This document shows positions 21,789-34,110 of a stretch of 64,000 nucleotides of DNA, in pieces. The first letter of the stretch is position 1; the number at the start of each line of letters is the position of its first letter. Source of the stretch: Spiroplasma ixodetis (lineage in GTDB: Bacteria > Bacillota_I > Bacilli_A > Mycoplasmatales > VBWQ01); assembly GCF_027923845.1 (NCBI RefSeq), contig NZ_AP026933.1, positions 992,001 to 1,056,000 on the forward strand, read 5' to 3'. The notes below the pieces were generated by a model, which saw only the letters and a program-made list of their open reading frames with translations, searched no databases and was not told where the DNA came from. A program made the translations under genes and the position numbers.

Positions 21789-23162
21789 AGAAATGTTTAG
21801 TAATCTGTGTAACTTATAAAAATAACTATGTTTAATTAATTCTAGTAAATATAATTAAATGACTAGAAAGAGTGAGTTACAGATGGCTAAAAAGATAACT
21901 TTAATAATAATGATCCAATATCAAAAGCAGTAGATTTATTACTAGAAAATACTGAAGATTTAACAACAGTTTTTAAACCTGGCGGTTTATATAAAGAATT
22001 AACAAAAAGATTAGTTGAAAAAATGTTGAATTCTGAAATGCAAAATTATTTAGGATATGAAAAAAATCAACATAGTACTACTGAAAATGCTCGTAATGGT
22101 ACAAGTTCAAAAAAACTAATAACTCAACAAGGTAAAATTGAAATTGATGTACCAAGAGATCGCAATAGTAATTTTACTCCTGTAATAGTTCCTAAAAGGC
22201 AAAGAAGATTTGATGGTTTTGATCAACAAGTTCTTTCCTTGTATGCAAAAGGAATGACATTATCTGACATTAGAATGCAGTTGCAAGAGTTATATCATGG
22301 TGCTGATATTAGTGAAAGTGTTATTAGTCAAATTACTGATGATGTTATTGATGATGTTAAAGCATGAAAAAATCGACCATTAGAAAGTATTTATCCTATT
22401 GTTTATTTTGATTGTATAGTAGTTAAAGTACGACAAGATAAACGGATTATTAACAAATCAGTTTATATAGCATTAGGAGTTGATTTAGAAGGCAAAAAAG
22501 ATGTTTTAGGATTATGAATTAGTGAAAATGAAGGTTCTAAGTTTTGATTATCTAATTTCACAGAAATGAAAAATCGTGGCTTAAATGATATTCTTATTGC
22601 TTGTAGTGATAATTTAACAGGCATGTCAGAAGCAATACAATCAGTTTATCCTAAAACAGAACATCAATTATGCATTGTTCATCAAATTAGAAATAGTTTA
22701 AAATATGTTTCATACAAACATCGAAAAGGTCTAGTTGCAGATTTAAAACCAATTTATAGTGCATGTAGTGAAGAACAAGCAATGCAAGCTTTAGAATCGT
22801 TTGAAAGTAAATGAAATAAACAATATCCTCAAATTACTAAATCTTGATATAAAAATTGAGATAATTTAATGGTTTTTATTAGTTATCCAGTAGAAATCAA
22901 AAGAGTGATTTATACTACAAATGCTATTGAATCTGTTAATAGTCAATTACGAAAAATCATCAGAAATAAAAAAGTTTTTCCTAATGATATGGCAGTTTTC
23001 AAAATATTTTACTTGGCAATTGAAAATATAACAAAAAAATGAACATTGCCTATTCAAAATTGAAATACAGCAATTGCTCATTTTATGATAAAATTTGAAG
23101 ACAGAATTAATCTAAATTAGTAACTTTGTAAAACAAAGATACACAGATTATTAAAAAGCCTC
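21789..23162 (+). mobile_element. IS256-family element in the propeller gene
   Basis: TSD CACTATTT on both sides. The first base of the left end is mutated (AGAAATG). Confidence 0.9.
21859..23120 (+). pseudogene. IS256 transposase, N-terminal frameshift
   Basis: One A is lost in GGCTAAAAAGATAAC near 21890, ten codons in. The frame is open again from ATG 22023. One Gln to Lys change near 22367. Confidence 0.85.
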
Positions 23163-24839
23163 CACTATTTTTTATTTCATATTTTTTTTCTATACTATCA
23201 ATATTTAAAACTTCAATTACTGTATTTCCATTTTCATGTGTTACTAAACCAAGTTCATTATTTAAATTAAATAATGTTTGAACATTAATTGATAAATCTA
23301 ATACATAATTTACTTTATTACTATCTAAATCACTATAATATAATTTTGCTTTTGGAATGGCAACCCTTTTTAGGACTATTTTTTGGTAGACATTTGTTCA
23401 TGATATTTAACGGGAGTTAGGTAGTTTAGAGTGCTGTGAATTCTTATGTTGTTATATCAATTTATGTAATCAAATAATTCTAATTTTAATTGGATTAATG
23501 ATGTAAAATTTTTATCATTAATAAACTCTGTTTTGAAAGTTTTAAAAGTTGCTTCAGCAACAGCATTGTCATAAGGACATCCTTTTTTGCTTAAAGAACG
23601 GGTAATATTGAATGCTAATAAAAGTTTATCAATAGTTTTATTATTGAATTCATTACCGCGATCGCTATGAAATATTTGAATATCTTTTAAACAGCGATTT
23701 GAGTGCATAAATGCTTGATGTACTAATGATGCATCTTTTTTAACTCCAACACTATGTCCAATAATTTCGCGGTTGTACAGGTCTACTAATAGGCAAATAT
23801 AGTTTCATTTACCATTAACTTGAACATAAGTTAAATCACTGACAATAACTTCATTTTTAATTCTATTATTAAAGTCTCTATTAACAAGATTGGTAATTTG
23901 ACTATCATTGACTTTATTATGATGATTTTTGAATGATAATTTAGTGTATTTTGATATTAAATTATGCTTATTCATAATTTTTTAATTTTTCTGCGTGATA
24001 AATAAATTTCTTGGTTTGCTAGTATGACTTTTAATCTTCTAGTACCATAAACTTCTTTATTTTCTTTAAAAGCACTAATAACAGCTTCATCATAAATATT
24101 ATTTTGAATTTTTTCTTTTTTCTTTAAATTAAAATAATATGTTGATTTAGAGAGTTTTAAAAAACGACACATTGTGCGAATTTTATATTTAACTTTATTT
24201 TTAGTAATAATTTCTATTTTCTGCCTATTTGGATGGGTTACACTTTATTGGACACTAATTACGTAGACAAGTGAACAAATTTGTTAAAAGAAAGGAACTA
24301 TAATTATGACCAATATTAACTCATATACCGACGAATTTAAAAAGCAAATAGTAGCTTTATATCAAAGTGGTAAGTCAGTGTCTTGTCTTGCTAAAGAATA
24401 TAATGTTAGAACCTGTTTAGAATCTTTTAGAAAATAAGGTAAAATTACTATATATTTTAAAATAAGAGGTATATATGCATAAAAATTATCCAAGTCATGT
24501 TACTAAAGAACAATTTGAGAACATAAAATCAACTTTAGAAAACAGCAAAAAGAAAACAAAACCAAGAAATTTAGATTTATATGAAGTGTTTTGTGCAGTT
24601 TTATATGTATTAAAAAGTGGTTGTCAATGAAGAATGTTACCAAAAAATTTTCCAAAATGACAAACTGTATATTATTATTTCCAAATTTGAAGTAAAAACA
24701 ATGATAAAGAACCTAGTGTATTGCAATTAATTTTAAAAAAATTAGTTAAAAGATTCGTATTAAGAATCATCGAAAAGAAAAAACTAGTTTTTGTATAATT
24801 GATTCGCAAAGTGTTAAAAATACAGATACTACTGAAAAT

Positions 24840-26214
24840 GAGGCTTTTTAATAATCTGTGTATCTTTGTTTTACAAAGTTACTAATTTAGATTAATTCTG
24901 TCTTCAAATTTTATCATAAAATGAGCAATTGCTGTATTTCAATTTTGAATAGGCAATGTTCATTTTTTTGTTATATTTTCAATTGCCAAGTAAAATATTT
25001 TGAAAACTGCCATATCATTAGGAAAAACTTTTTTATTTCTGATGATTTTTCGTAATTGACTATTAACAGATTCAATAGCATTTGTAGTATAAATCACTCT
25101 TTTGATTTCTACTGGATAACTAATAAAAACCATTAAATTATCTCAATTTTTATATCAAGATTTAGTAATTTGAGGATATTGTTTATTTCATTTACTTTCA
25201 AACGATTCTAAAGCTTGCATTGCTTGTTCTTCACTACATGCACTATAAATTGGTTTTAAATCTGCAACTAGACCTTTTCGATGTTTGTATGAAACATATT
25301 TTAAACTATTTCTAATTTGATGAACAATGCATAATTGATGTTCTGTTTTAGGATAAACTGATTGTATTGCTTCTGACATGCCTGTTAAATTATCACTACA
25401 AGCAATAAGAATATCATTTAAGCCACGATTTTTCATTTCTGTGAAATTAGATAATCAAAACTTAGAACCTTCATTTTCACTAATTCATAATCCTAAAACA
25501 TCTTTTTTGCCTTCTAAATCAACTCCTAATGCTATATAAACTGATTTGTTAATAATCCGTTTATCTTGTCGTACTTTAACTACTATACAATCAAAATAAA
25601 CAATAGGATAAATACTTTCTAATGGTCGATTTTGTCATGCTTTAACATCATCAATAACATCATCAGTAATTTGACTAATAACACTTTCACTAATATCAGC
25701 ACCATGATATAACTCTTGCAACTGCATTCTAATGTCAGATAATGTCATTCCTTTTGCATACAAGGAAAGAACTTGTTGATCAAAACCATCAAATCTTCTT
25801 TGCCTTTTAGGAACTATTACAGGAGTAAAATTACTATTGCGATCTCTTGGTACATCAATTTCAATTTTACCTTGTTGAGTTATTAATTTTTTTGAACTTG
25901 TACCATTACGAGCATTTTCAGTAGTACTATGTTGATTTTTTTCATATCCTAAATAATTTTGCATTTCAGAATTCAACATTTTTTCAACTAATCTTTTTGT
26001 TAATTCTTTATATAAACCGCCAGGTTTAAAAACTGTTGTTAAATCTTCAGTATTTTCTAGTAATAAATCTACTGCTTTTGATATTGGATCATTATTATTA
26101 AAGTTATCTTTTTTAGCCATCTGTAACTCACTCTTTCTAGTCATTTAATTATATTTACTAGAATTAATTAAACATAGTTATTTTTGTAAGTTACACAGAT
26201 TACTAAACATTTCC
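24840..26214 (-). mobile_element. IS256 element at the deepest nesting level
   Basis: TSD CTGAAAAT on both sides inside IS5. Host chain: propeller gene, IS3, inverted IS3, IS5, IS256. Confidence 0.92.
24882..26144 (-). CDS. IS256 transposase, intact
   Basis: No indel at any of the runs that vary between copies. Being the innermost insertion it is probably the youngest here, which agrees with its intactness. Confidence 0.9.
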
Positions 26215-26865
26215 CTGAAAATAAAGGTTATGATGCTGGTAAAAAGATTTCAGGAATAAAACGTCATATTGCAGTTGATACGCAAGGTTTACCACATGCA
26301 ATTTACATAACTACAGCAGAAAAAACAGATCGTAATAGTGCTATCATAATGATTAAAAGTGAAAAAGAAAATCTTTCTACAGTTCAAAAAATAATAGTAG
26401 ATGCTGGCTATACTGGTGAAAAATTTGCTTCTGCAATCAAAACAATCATAAATGCAAATGTTGAAGTTGTAAAACGTAATGAATTACATTCTTTTGTAGT
26501 ACTACCAAAAAGATGAGTTGTAGAACGAAGCTTTGCATGATTAGAAAAATGCAGAAGATTATGAAAAAATTGTGAAAGAAAACTAAATACTAGTTTACAA
26601 ATGGTTGTTCTGTCCTTTATTTCAATTTTATTAAAAAGATTCTAAACAGGTTCTTACAAGAGCAGCTACTTATAAATGAATTAAACAATTTACTAATTCA
26701 GGTAGTTTTAAAATTAAAAATAATCTTTCAGATTTAGAAAAACAATTAATTCAAGCAAATAAAGAATTAAAACAGTTACGAATGGAAAATGATATTTTAA
26801 AGCAAGCAGCACTAATAATAGGCAGAAAATAGAAATTATTACTAAAAATAAAGTTAAATATAAAA

Positions 26866-27806
26866 CGGACTTCTCCCCACATGTACTTGTGGAGGGAATA
26901 ATGAAACTGAATGAATTCAACAATGCTTTTCAAACTGAACAGCAATGTCTTGCATATATAGCAAATTTAAAAGAAAACAAATGTATTAGGTGTTTTAGTT
27001 TTAATTTGAATACTTCTGATTTAAAAAGAATGAGATGTTTAAAATGTAATCAAACATTTAGCATTCTCACAGGCACCATATTTTCAAGGTCACAAACATC
27101 TTTAACATCTTGATTTTATCTTATCTTTAGATGAATAAACACCAAACATGGAATTCCATCAACAGATATTGCAAAAGAATTGGGAGTGACTTTGAAAACT
27201 GCTTGAAGAATGACTCATAAAATCAGAACACGTATTGCAAAACAAAAACCTCAATTTATTGTTGAAGGTACAGTGCAAATTGATGAAATGTATCTTTCAC
27301 ATATGGGTTTTAAAAAACAAGGAAGATCCTTGGTGAATAAAACCTTGATTGTTGGCATTTATCAAAAAACAACCAATAATTTAATTGTGAAAGTATTGAA
27401 AAACGCAAAGAGTAAAAATCTTTTGCAGTTTGCAAAAAACCACATTTCTTCAAAATGTCTTGTATATACTGATTCTTGAAAAGGATATTGCGATTTTAAA
27501 TCAGTTTTCACTAAGCATGAAACAGTTAACCATCAAGATGGCTATGTTTCAAAAATTGGTGTAAATACCAACCAAATTGAATCAGTTTGAAAACATATAA
27601 GAAGAACATTTAAAACACATATCAAAGTTGCAAAACATCATGTTCATTTATATGCTAAAGAAGCTGCATATAAATTCAACAAGATACCTAGTTTTGAAAC
27701 TGTAATGCTATGTTTGATTTAAAAATGTGGGGAGAAGTCCGTAGATAGGCTTTTCTCAGCATTTATGTGATAAAATTTAAAAATAGTACATAAAGGGAGA
27801 AAAGCC
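26866..27806 (+). mobile_element. IS1595-A element in IS3
   Basis: TSD ATATAAAA on both sides. The copy at 43888 has the same target site in another IS3 copy. The hairpin loop has the longer (B-like) form AAAATTTAAAAATAG. Confidence 0.92.
26901..27722 (+). CDS. IS1595-A transposase, intact
   Basis: 273 residues. One Trp codon is TGA where most copies have TGG (near 27112), a silent change only under table 4. Contains CFSF where most A copies have CFNF, shared with the copies at 43888 and 49718. Confidence 0.9.
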
Positions 27807-28017
27807 ATATAAAATTCGCACAATGTGTCGTTTTTTAAAACTCTCTAAATCAACATATTATTTTAATTTAAAGAAAAAAGAAAAAATTCAAAATAATATT
27901 TATGATGAAGCTGTTATTAGTGCTTTTAAAGAAAATAAAGAAGTTTATGGTACTAGAAGATTAAAAGTCATACTAGCAAACCAAGAAATTTATTTATCAC
28001 GCAGAAAAATTAAAAAA

Positions 28018-29391
28018 GAGGCTTTTTAATAATCTGTGTATCTTTGTTTTACAAAGTTACTAATTTAGATTAATTCTGTCTTCAAATTTTATCATAAAAT
28101 GAGCAATTGCTGTATTTCAATTTTGAATAGGCAATGTTCATTTTTTTGTTATATTTTCAATTGCCAAGTAAAATATTTTGAAAACTGCCATATCATTAGG
28201 AAAAATTTTTTTATTTCTGATGATTTTTCGTAATTGACTATTAACAGATTCAATAGCATTTGTAGTATAAATCACTCTTTTGATTTCTACTGGATAACTA
28301 ATAAAAACCATTAAATTATCTCAATTTTTATATCAAGATTTAGTAATTTGAGGATATTGTTTATTTCATTTACTTTCAAACGATTCTAAAGCTTGCATTG
28401 CTTGTTCTTCACTACATGCACTATAAATTGGTTTTAAATCTGCAACTAGACCTTTTCGATGTTTGTATGAAACATATTTTAAACTATTTCTAATTTGATG
28501 AACAATGCATAATTGATGTTCTGTTTTAGGATAAACTGATTGTATTGCTTCTGACATGCCTGTTAAATTATCACTACAAGCAATAAGAATATCATTTAAG
28601 CCACGATTTTTCATTTCTGTGAAATTAGATAATCAAAACTTAGAACCTTCATTTTCACTAATTCATAATCCTAAAACATCTTTTTGCCTTCTAAATCAAC
28701 TCCTAATGCTATATAAACTGATTTGTTAATAATCCGTTTATCTTGTCGTACTTTAACTATTATACAATCAAAATAAACAATAGGATAAATACTTTCTAAT
28801 GGTCGATTTTGTCATGCTTTAACATCATCAATAACATCATCAGTAATTTGACTAATAACACTTTCACTAATATCAGCACCATGATATAACTCTTGCAACT
28901 GCATTCTAATGTCAGATAATGTCATTCCTTTTGCATATAAAGAAAGAACTTGTTGATCAAAACCATCAAATCTTCTTTGCCTTTTAGGAACTATTACAGG
29001 AGTAAAATTACTATTGCGATCTCTTGGTACATCAATTTCAATTTTACCTTGTTGAGTTATTAATTTTTTTGAACTTGTACCATTACGAGCATTTTCAGTA
29101 GTACTATGTTGATTTTTTTCATATCCTAAATAATTTTGCATTTCAGAATTCAACATTTTTTCAACTAATCTTTTTGTTAATTCTTTATATAAACCGCCAG
29201 GTTTAAAAACTGTTGTTAAATCTTCAGTATTTTCTAGTAATAAATCTACTGCTTTTGATATTGGATCATTATTATTAAAGTTATCTTTTTTAGCCATCTG
29301 TAACTCACTCTTTCTAGTCATTTAATTATATTTACTAGAATTAATTAAACATAGTTATTTTTGTAAGTTACACAGATTACTAAACATTTCC
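28018..29391 (-). mobile_element. IS256 element in IS3 orfB
   Basis: TSD TTAAAAAA on both sides. Confidence 0.9.
28060..29321 (-). pseudogene. IS256 transposase, frameshifted
   Basis: One T is lost in CATCTTTTTGCC near 28684 (GKKD region). It also carries a few private substitutions (for example near 28205 and 28939), so it is one of the more diverged copies. The loss near 28684 recurs in the copy at 63025. Confidence 0.85.
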
Positions 29392-31035
29392 TTAAAAAAT
29401 TATGAATAAGCATAATTTAATATCAAAATACACTAAATTATCATTCAAAAATCATCATAATAAAGTCAATGATAGTCAAATTACCAATCTTGTTAATAGA
29501 GACTTTAATAATAGAATTAAAAATGAAGTTATTGTCAGTGATTTAACTTATGTTCAAGTTAATGGTAAATGAAACTATATTTGCCTATTAGTAGACCTGT
29601 ACAACCGCGAAATTATTGGACATAGTGTTGGAGTTAAAAAAGATGCATCATTAGTACATCAAGCATTTATGCACTCAAATCGCTGTTTAAAAGATATTCA
29701 AATATTTCATAGCGATCGCGGTAATGAATTCAATAATAAAACTATTGATAAACTTTTATTAGCATTCAATATTACCCGTTCTTTAAGCAAAAAAGGATGT
29801 CCTTATGACAATGCTGTTGCTGAAGCAACTTTTAAAACTTTCAAAACAGAGTTTATTAATGATAAAAATTTTACATCATTAATCCAATTAAAATTAGAAT
29901 TATTTGATTACATAAATTGATATAACAACATAAGAATTCACAGCACTCTAAACTACCTAACTCCCGTTAAATATCATGAACAAATGTCTACCAAAAAATA
30001 GTCCTAAAAAGGGTTGCCATTCCAATTATTAGTGCTGCTTGCTTTAAAATATCATTTTCCATTCGTAACTGTTTTAATTCTTTATTTGCTTGAATTAATT
30101 GTTTTTCTAAATCTGAAAGATTATTTTTAATTTTAAAACTACCTGAATTAGTAAATTGTTTAATTCATTTATAAGTAGTTGCTCTTGTAACATTATATTC
30201 TTTAGCAAGACAAGACACTGACTTACCACTTTGATATAAAGCTACTATTTGCTTTTTAAATTCGTCGGTATATGAGTTAATATTGGTCATAATTATAGTT
30301 CCTTTCTTTTAACAAATTTGTTCACTTGTCTACGTAATTAGTGTCCAATAAAGTGTAACCCATCCATTTTTTAGTTGCTAAATTTAAACTATAAAAATAT
30401 ATTTTACTATTTATTTCTGTTATTCACATTGTATCGTTAATGTTAAAAAAATCATCTCCAATTATTGGTTTGGCTTCAGATTGACCTTTTTTTATAATTA
30501 ACACACTATAACTTATAGGTTTATTTATAGATCTATAAATAACAAGATAAATATTTTCATTTTTATCAATAAATATAGAATTAACTATTAGATTGTTTGG
30601 TAAATTTATTTTTTCAGTAATTTCAGTATTAATATTATATTTATAAAAGCCATCAAAAGTTGATACATAAATATTATTTTTCAAATAAATAATATCAGTT
30701 ACCATACCTGAAACTAATGGCATAGTTTTAGATTGATTTTTATTATTAAGAATTAGTACTCCACCAGCAGAAGTTAAATAAATATTACCTTTAATATCAA
30801 TTATCATGTGAAAAGAACCTACTTTGAATTCTTTATTTTCTCAATAAATTTCATTATCTCTGGTACTGATATTATATTTTCAAATTTTTTGTCCAGGTGT
30901 ATGAAGATCAGAACTATCAAAAGTTGTATAATACAAATTACCATTGTCATCCTGTGTTTGTTTTACATTTTTTGTTGATATTATATTTTTATAATTAAAG
31001 TTAGTATCTTGATAATTATCATATATTTTTTTCAT

Positions 31036-31397
31036 TATATTATCCCCTTCATTCTTTTTTTAAAATAGTTATTTTTATTATTTCTTCTTTTAAGTACATA
31101 TCAATAATTCTAGTAACTAAAATGAACAAACAATATCATATGCTTACTAGAACTTAATATAAAAGAAAAATAATTAGTAGTATTTTTATTATCCATTATA
31201 TTTTTATATTTCACATTATCTAGGTTAAACATTGTTTACTTTAAAAATTAAAGTATCGGTCAAAAAATTCTATAAATTCTATAAATTTTATAAAAATAAT
31301 TATATTTATTTATTTTCTATAAGTCAAATTTTAATAAAAATACAAATATAAATAATCAATAATAGTCATCAATATTTCTTCAATCAATTGTTGCAAT
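31036..31397. other. gene-free AT-rich interval
   Basis: Between the propeller gene start and the spiralin-like promoter. Stops in all frames; no repeat or known element seen. Confidence 0.4.
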
Positions 31398-31427
31398 TTG
31401 ACATTAATGTAGCAAAAATGATAAAAT
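31398..31427 (+). promoter_or_regulatory. promoter of the spiralin-like gene
   Basis: TTGACA (31398-31403), 18 bp, TAAAAT (31422-31427), 21 bp before the ATG. A strong consensus -35, as expected for an abundant lipoprotein. Confidence 0.55.
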
Positions 31428-31448
31428 AACACGTTAGAGTAGTTAAAT

Positions 31449-31870
31449 ATGAAAAGAAAACTAAATTATAAAAAATATTAATTGCAACTGGTGTATTAGC
31501 TGTCGTTGCTACAAAAGCACAAAATCAGAACCAAAAAAAGAATTAAGTTCTATCATTACTAAGTTAGAAGTTGACGGTAACAAATTTAATACCGAAAAAA
31601 CAGTTCTTGATGAAATCATTAAACAAAACAAAGATGTAACTGCTAATGATGTTGAAATTAAAAACTTCAAAGCAGCATCAGAAGGAACTGCTGGTTCAGC
31701 AGAACTACATGCTAAAGCCGACAGTAAATATACAGGAAAAGTTAACATTACAATTACAAAAATTGATACTGAAGAAGAAAAATTAGAAAAAATTATTAAA
31801 AAAATAAAAACAGCCGCTGATAAAGAAAGATATGGCAAGGAATATGTTGAGGCATATAAGGAATATTTTG
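31449..31870 (+). pseudogene. spiralin-like lipoprotein, frameshifted and truncated
   Basis: Starts MKRKLNYKK; a one-base shift gives the hydrophobic signal-like KILIATGVLAVVAT, and a second shift gives the mature part KSTKSEPKKELSSIITKLEV. The repeat (VLDEIIKQNKDVTANDVEI, then GSAELHAKADSKYTGKVNIT) resembles the repeats of spiralin, the major Spiroplasma surface lipoprotein. The lipobox cysteine is lost or disguised by the frameshift. The 3' end is cut by an IS30 scrap. No good Shine-Dalgarno. Confidence 0.55.
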
Positions 31871-31907
31871 CAATTTTATTTACTTGCACTTACAAGTATA
31901 ATTCAGC
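31865..31907 (-). mobile_element. solo IS30 left end
   Basis: 43 bp identical to the terminal region of IS30 (TTTTGCAATTTTATTTACTT through AATTCAGC) with no element attached. It cuts the spiralin-like gene. Confidence 0.75.
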
Positions 31908-31923
31908 TTATTTAATAAAAAAT

Positions 31924-32861
31924 CGGACTTCTCCCCACATGTACTTGTGGAGGGAATAATGAAACTGAATGAATTCAACAATGCTTTTCAAACTGAACAG
32001 CAATGTCTTGCATATATAGCAAATTTGAAAGAAAACAAATGTATTAGGTGTTTTAATTTTAATTTGAATACTTCTGATTTAAAAAGAATGAGATGTTTAA
32101 AATGTAATCAAACATTTAGCATTCTCACAGGCACCATATTTTCAAGGTCACAAACATCTTTAACATCTTGGTTTTATCTTATCTTTAGATGAATAAACAC
32201 CAAACATGGAATTCCATCAACAGATATTGCAAAAGAATTGGGAGTGACTTTGAAAACTGCTTGAAGAATGACTCATAAAATCAGAACACGTATTGCAAAA
32301 CAAAAACCTCAATTTATTGTTGAAGGTACAGTGCAAATTGATGAAATGTATCTTTCACATATGGGTTTTAAAAAACAAGGAAGATCCTTGGTGAATAAAA
32401 CCTTGATTGTTGGCATTTATCAAAAAACAACCAATAATTTAATTGTGAAAGTATTGAAAAACGCAAAGAGTAAAAATCTTTTGCAGTTTGCAAAAAACCA
32501 TATTTCTTCAAAATGTCTTGTATATACTGATTCTTGAAAAGGATATTGCGATTTTAAATCAGTTTTCACTAAGCATGAAACAGTTAACCATCAAGATGGC
32601 TATGTTTCAAAAATTGGTGTAAATACCAACCAAATTGAATCAGTTTGAAAACATATAAGAAGAACATTTAAAACACATATCAAAGTTGCAAAACATCATG
32701 TTCATTTATATGCTAAAGAAGCTGCATATAAATTCAACAAGATACCTAGTTTTGAAACTGTAATGCTATGTTTGATTTAAAAATGTGGGAGAAGTCCGTA
32801 GATAGGCTTTTCTCAGCATTTATGTGATAAAATTAAAATAGTACATAAAGGGAGAAAAGCC
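31924..32861 (+). mobile_element. IS1595-A element
   Basis: TSD TAAAAAAT on both sides. One G is missing in the internal end copy (GTGGGAGAAG). Inserted just upstream of the TATAAT at 32874-32879 that probably serves the next gene. Confidence 0.92.
31959..32780 (+). CDS. IS1595-A transposase, intact
   Basis: Canonical A sequence (CFNF, LTGTIF, MTHKIRTRIA, VYTDSWKGY). No defects seen. Confidence 0.9.
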
Positions 32862-33169
32862 TAAAAAATATATTATAATACTTTCCTAACAAATAAAATT
32901 AACCTATAAATAAAATATAAGGAGATTTTTAAAAATGAAAATTCAGAAACTTAAAAAAATAAATTTAATAACACTATCACTATTGATTTTAACTATTTTG
33001 GTTATATTTACATCTTTAACCCTAATAGATTTTTTTAACATAAAAAATGATATAAAATATATTCCTTCTTTCTATAATTATTATCGAAAACAAGAAATAA
33101 TAACAAAAGAAAATGGTTTTAATTTAATAAAAGAACGTGGTTTAATTTATATGTTAACTAATAATAAAT

Positions 33170-34110
33170 CGGACTTCTCCCCACATGTACTTGTGGAGGA
33201 AACAATGAAATTGAATGAGTTCAATAATACTTTTCAAACTGAAAAACAATGTCTTGCATATATAGCAAGTTTGAAACAAATCAAATGTAGTAGGTGTTCT
33301 AGTTTTAATTTGAATACTTCTAATTTAAGAAGAATGAGATGTTTGAAATGTCATCAAACATTCAGTATTCTCACGGGCACTATATTTTCAAAGTCACAAA
33401 CACCTTTAATATCTTGGTTTTATCTCATTTTTAGATGAATAAACACCAAACATGGAATTCCATCAACTGATGTTGCAAAAGAATTGGGAGTGACCTTGAA
33501 AACAGCTTGAAGAATGGGTCATAAAATCCGAAGTGCCATTGCTAAACAAAAACCTCAATTCATTGTTGAAGGCATAGTGCAAATTGATGAAATGTATCTT
33601 TCACATATGGGTTTTAAAAAACAAGGAAGATCCTTGGTGAATAAAACCTTGATTGTTGGCATTTATCAAAAAACAACCAATAATTTAATTGTGAAAGTAT
33701 TGAAAAACGCAAAGAGTAAAAATCTTTTGCAGTTTGCAAAAAACCATATTTCTTCAAAGTGTGTTGTACATACTGATTTTTGAAAAGGATATCGCGATTT
33801 GAAATCGGTTTTCACTAAGCATGAAACAGTTAACCATCAAGATGGCTATGTTTCAAAAACTGGTGTAAATACCAACCAAATTGAGTCAGTATGAAAACAT
33901 ATACGAAGAACATTTAAAACACATATCAAAGTTGCAAAACATCATATTCATTTATATGCAAAAGAAGCTGCATATAAATTCAATAACATACCTAGTTTTG
34001 AAACTGTAATGCTATGTTTTATTTAAAAATGTGGGGAGAAGTTCGTAGATAGGCTTTTCTCAGCATTTATGTGATAAGATTTAAAAATAGTACATAAAGG
34101 GAGAAAAGCC
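33170..34110 (+). mobile_element. mosaic IS1595 (B with A middle)
   Basis: TSD TAATAAAT. The left end is A-type (CGGAC), the 5' coding part is B, 33580-33745 is A, and the rest and the internal copy (GTTCG) are B. Confidence 0.9.
33205..34026 (+). CDS. IS1595 mosaic transposase, intact
   Basis: B-type start (FNNTFQTEKQCLAYIASLKQ), A-type middle (VNKTLIVGIYQKTTNNLIVK), B-type end (VVHTDFWKGYRDLKSV). Both CxxC pairs and the catalytic residues are retained. Confidence 0.88.

Larger units (their letters stand above)
24475..26645 (+). pseudogene. IS5 transposase, interrupted by IS256 and frameshifted
   Basis: Cut after NTDTTEN, resuming KGYDAGKKIS at 26224. An A is also missing in GTTAAAAGATTCG near 24750. 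Confidence 0.85.
24409..26653 (+). mobile_element. IS5 element carrying IS256
   Basis: GAACCTGTTTAG ends, TSD TTA (24406-24408, 26654-26656). The IS256 at 24840 splits it. Confidence 0.9.
24306..30001 (+). pseudogene. IS3 OrfA/OrfB, interrupted three times
   Basis: OrfA begins MTNINSYTDEF at 24306, is cut by IS5 at KEYNV and resumes TRAATYKWIKQF at 26657, ending at ALIIGRK. OrfB continues through 27807-28017 (MCRFLKLSKSTYYFN) and 29392 onward (rve core with SDLTYVQV, HSDRGNEF, DNAVAEATFK). Confidence 0.85.
24230..30024 (+). mobile_element. IS3 element inserted in the inverted IS3
   Basis: TGGATGGGTTACAC to GGTTGCCATTCCA, TSD ATT (24227-24229, 30025-30027). It carries three insertions of its own: IS5 at 24409, IS1595 at 26866, IS256 at 28018. 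Confidence 0.9.
23376..30290 (-). pseudogene. IS3 OrfA/OrfB of the outer element, split
   Basis: OrfA starts at ATG 30290 (MTNINSYTDEFKKQIVALYQ) and is cut at ILKQAALI; it resumes at 24226. OrfB continues to 23376 but has lost one A in the run at 23982-23987 (KIKKL stop). Dead twice over. Confidence 0.8.
23353..30366 (-). mobile_element. outermost IS3 element of the nested cluster
   Basis: Own sequence is 23353-24226 and 30025-30366. Ends TGGAATGGCAACC and CCCATCCA; TSD TTT with the propeller gene. A second IS3 in opposite orientation is inserted in it. Confidence 0.88.
21698..31035 (-). pseudogene. beta-propeller-like protein, split over 9.3 kb by nested IS
   Basis: Coding pieces 30367-31035, 23163-23349 and 21698-21780. 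With IS3 (TSD TTT) and IS256 (TSD CACTATTT) removed they form one frame of 312 residues from ATG 31035 (AAGGGG upstream) to TAA 21698; the joins read LNLATKKAKLYYS and EIKNSVYEQV. No signal peptide. Repeating strand motifs such as DDNGNLYYTTF, DIKGNIYLTSAGGVLIL, LKNNIYVSTFDGFYKYN and DKNENIYLVIY resemble propeller blades of the ligand-binding sensor/SMP-30 type. Function unknown. Confidence 0.7.

Noticed and set aside
31509-31889. 126-residue hydrophobic ORF on the minus strand
   Set aside because: It is antisense to the spiralin-like repeat, whose codon pattern and repeat structure support the plus strand.
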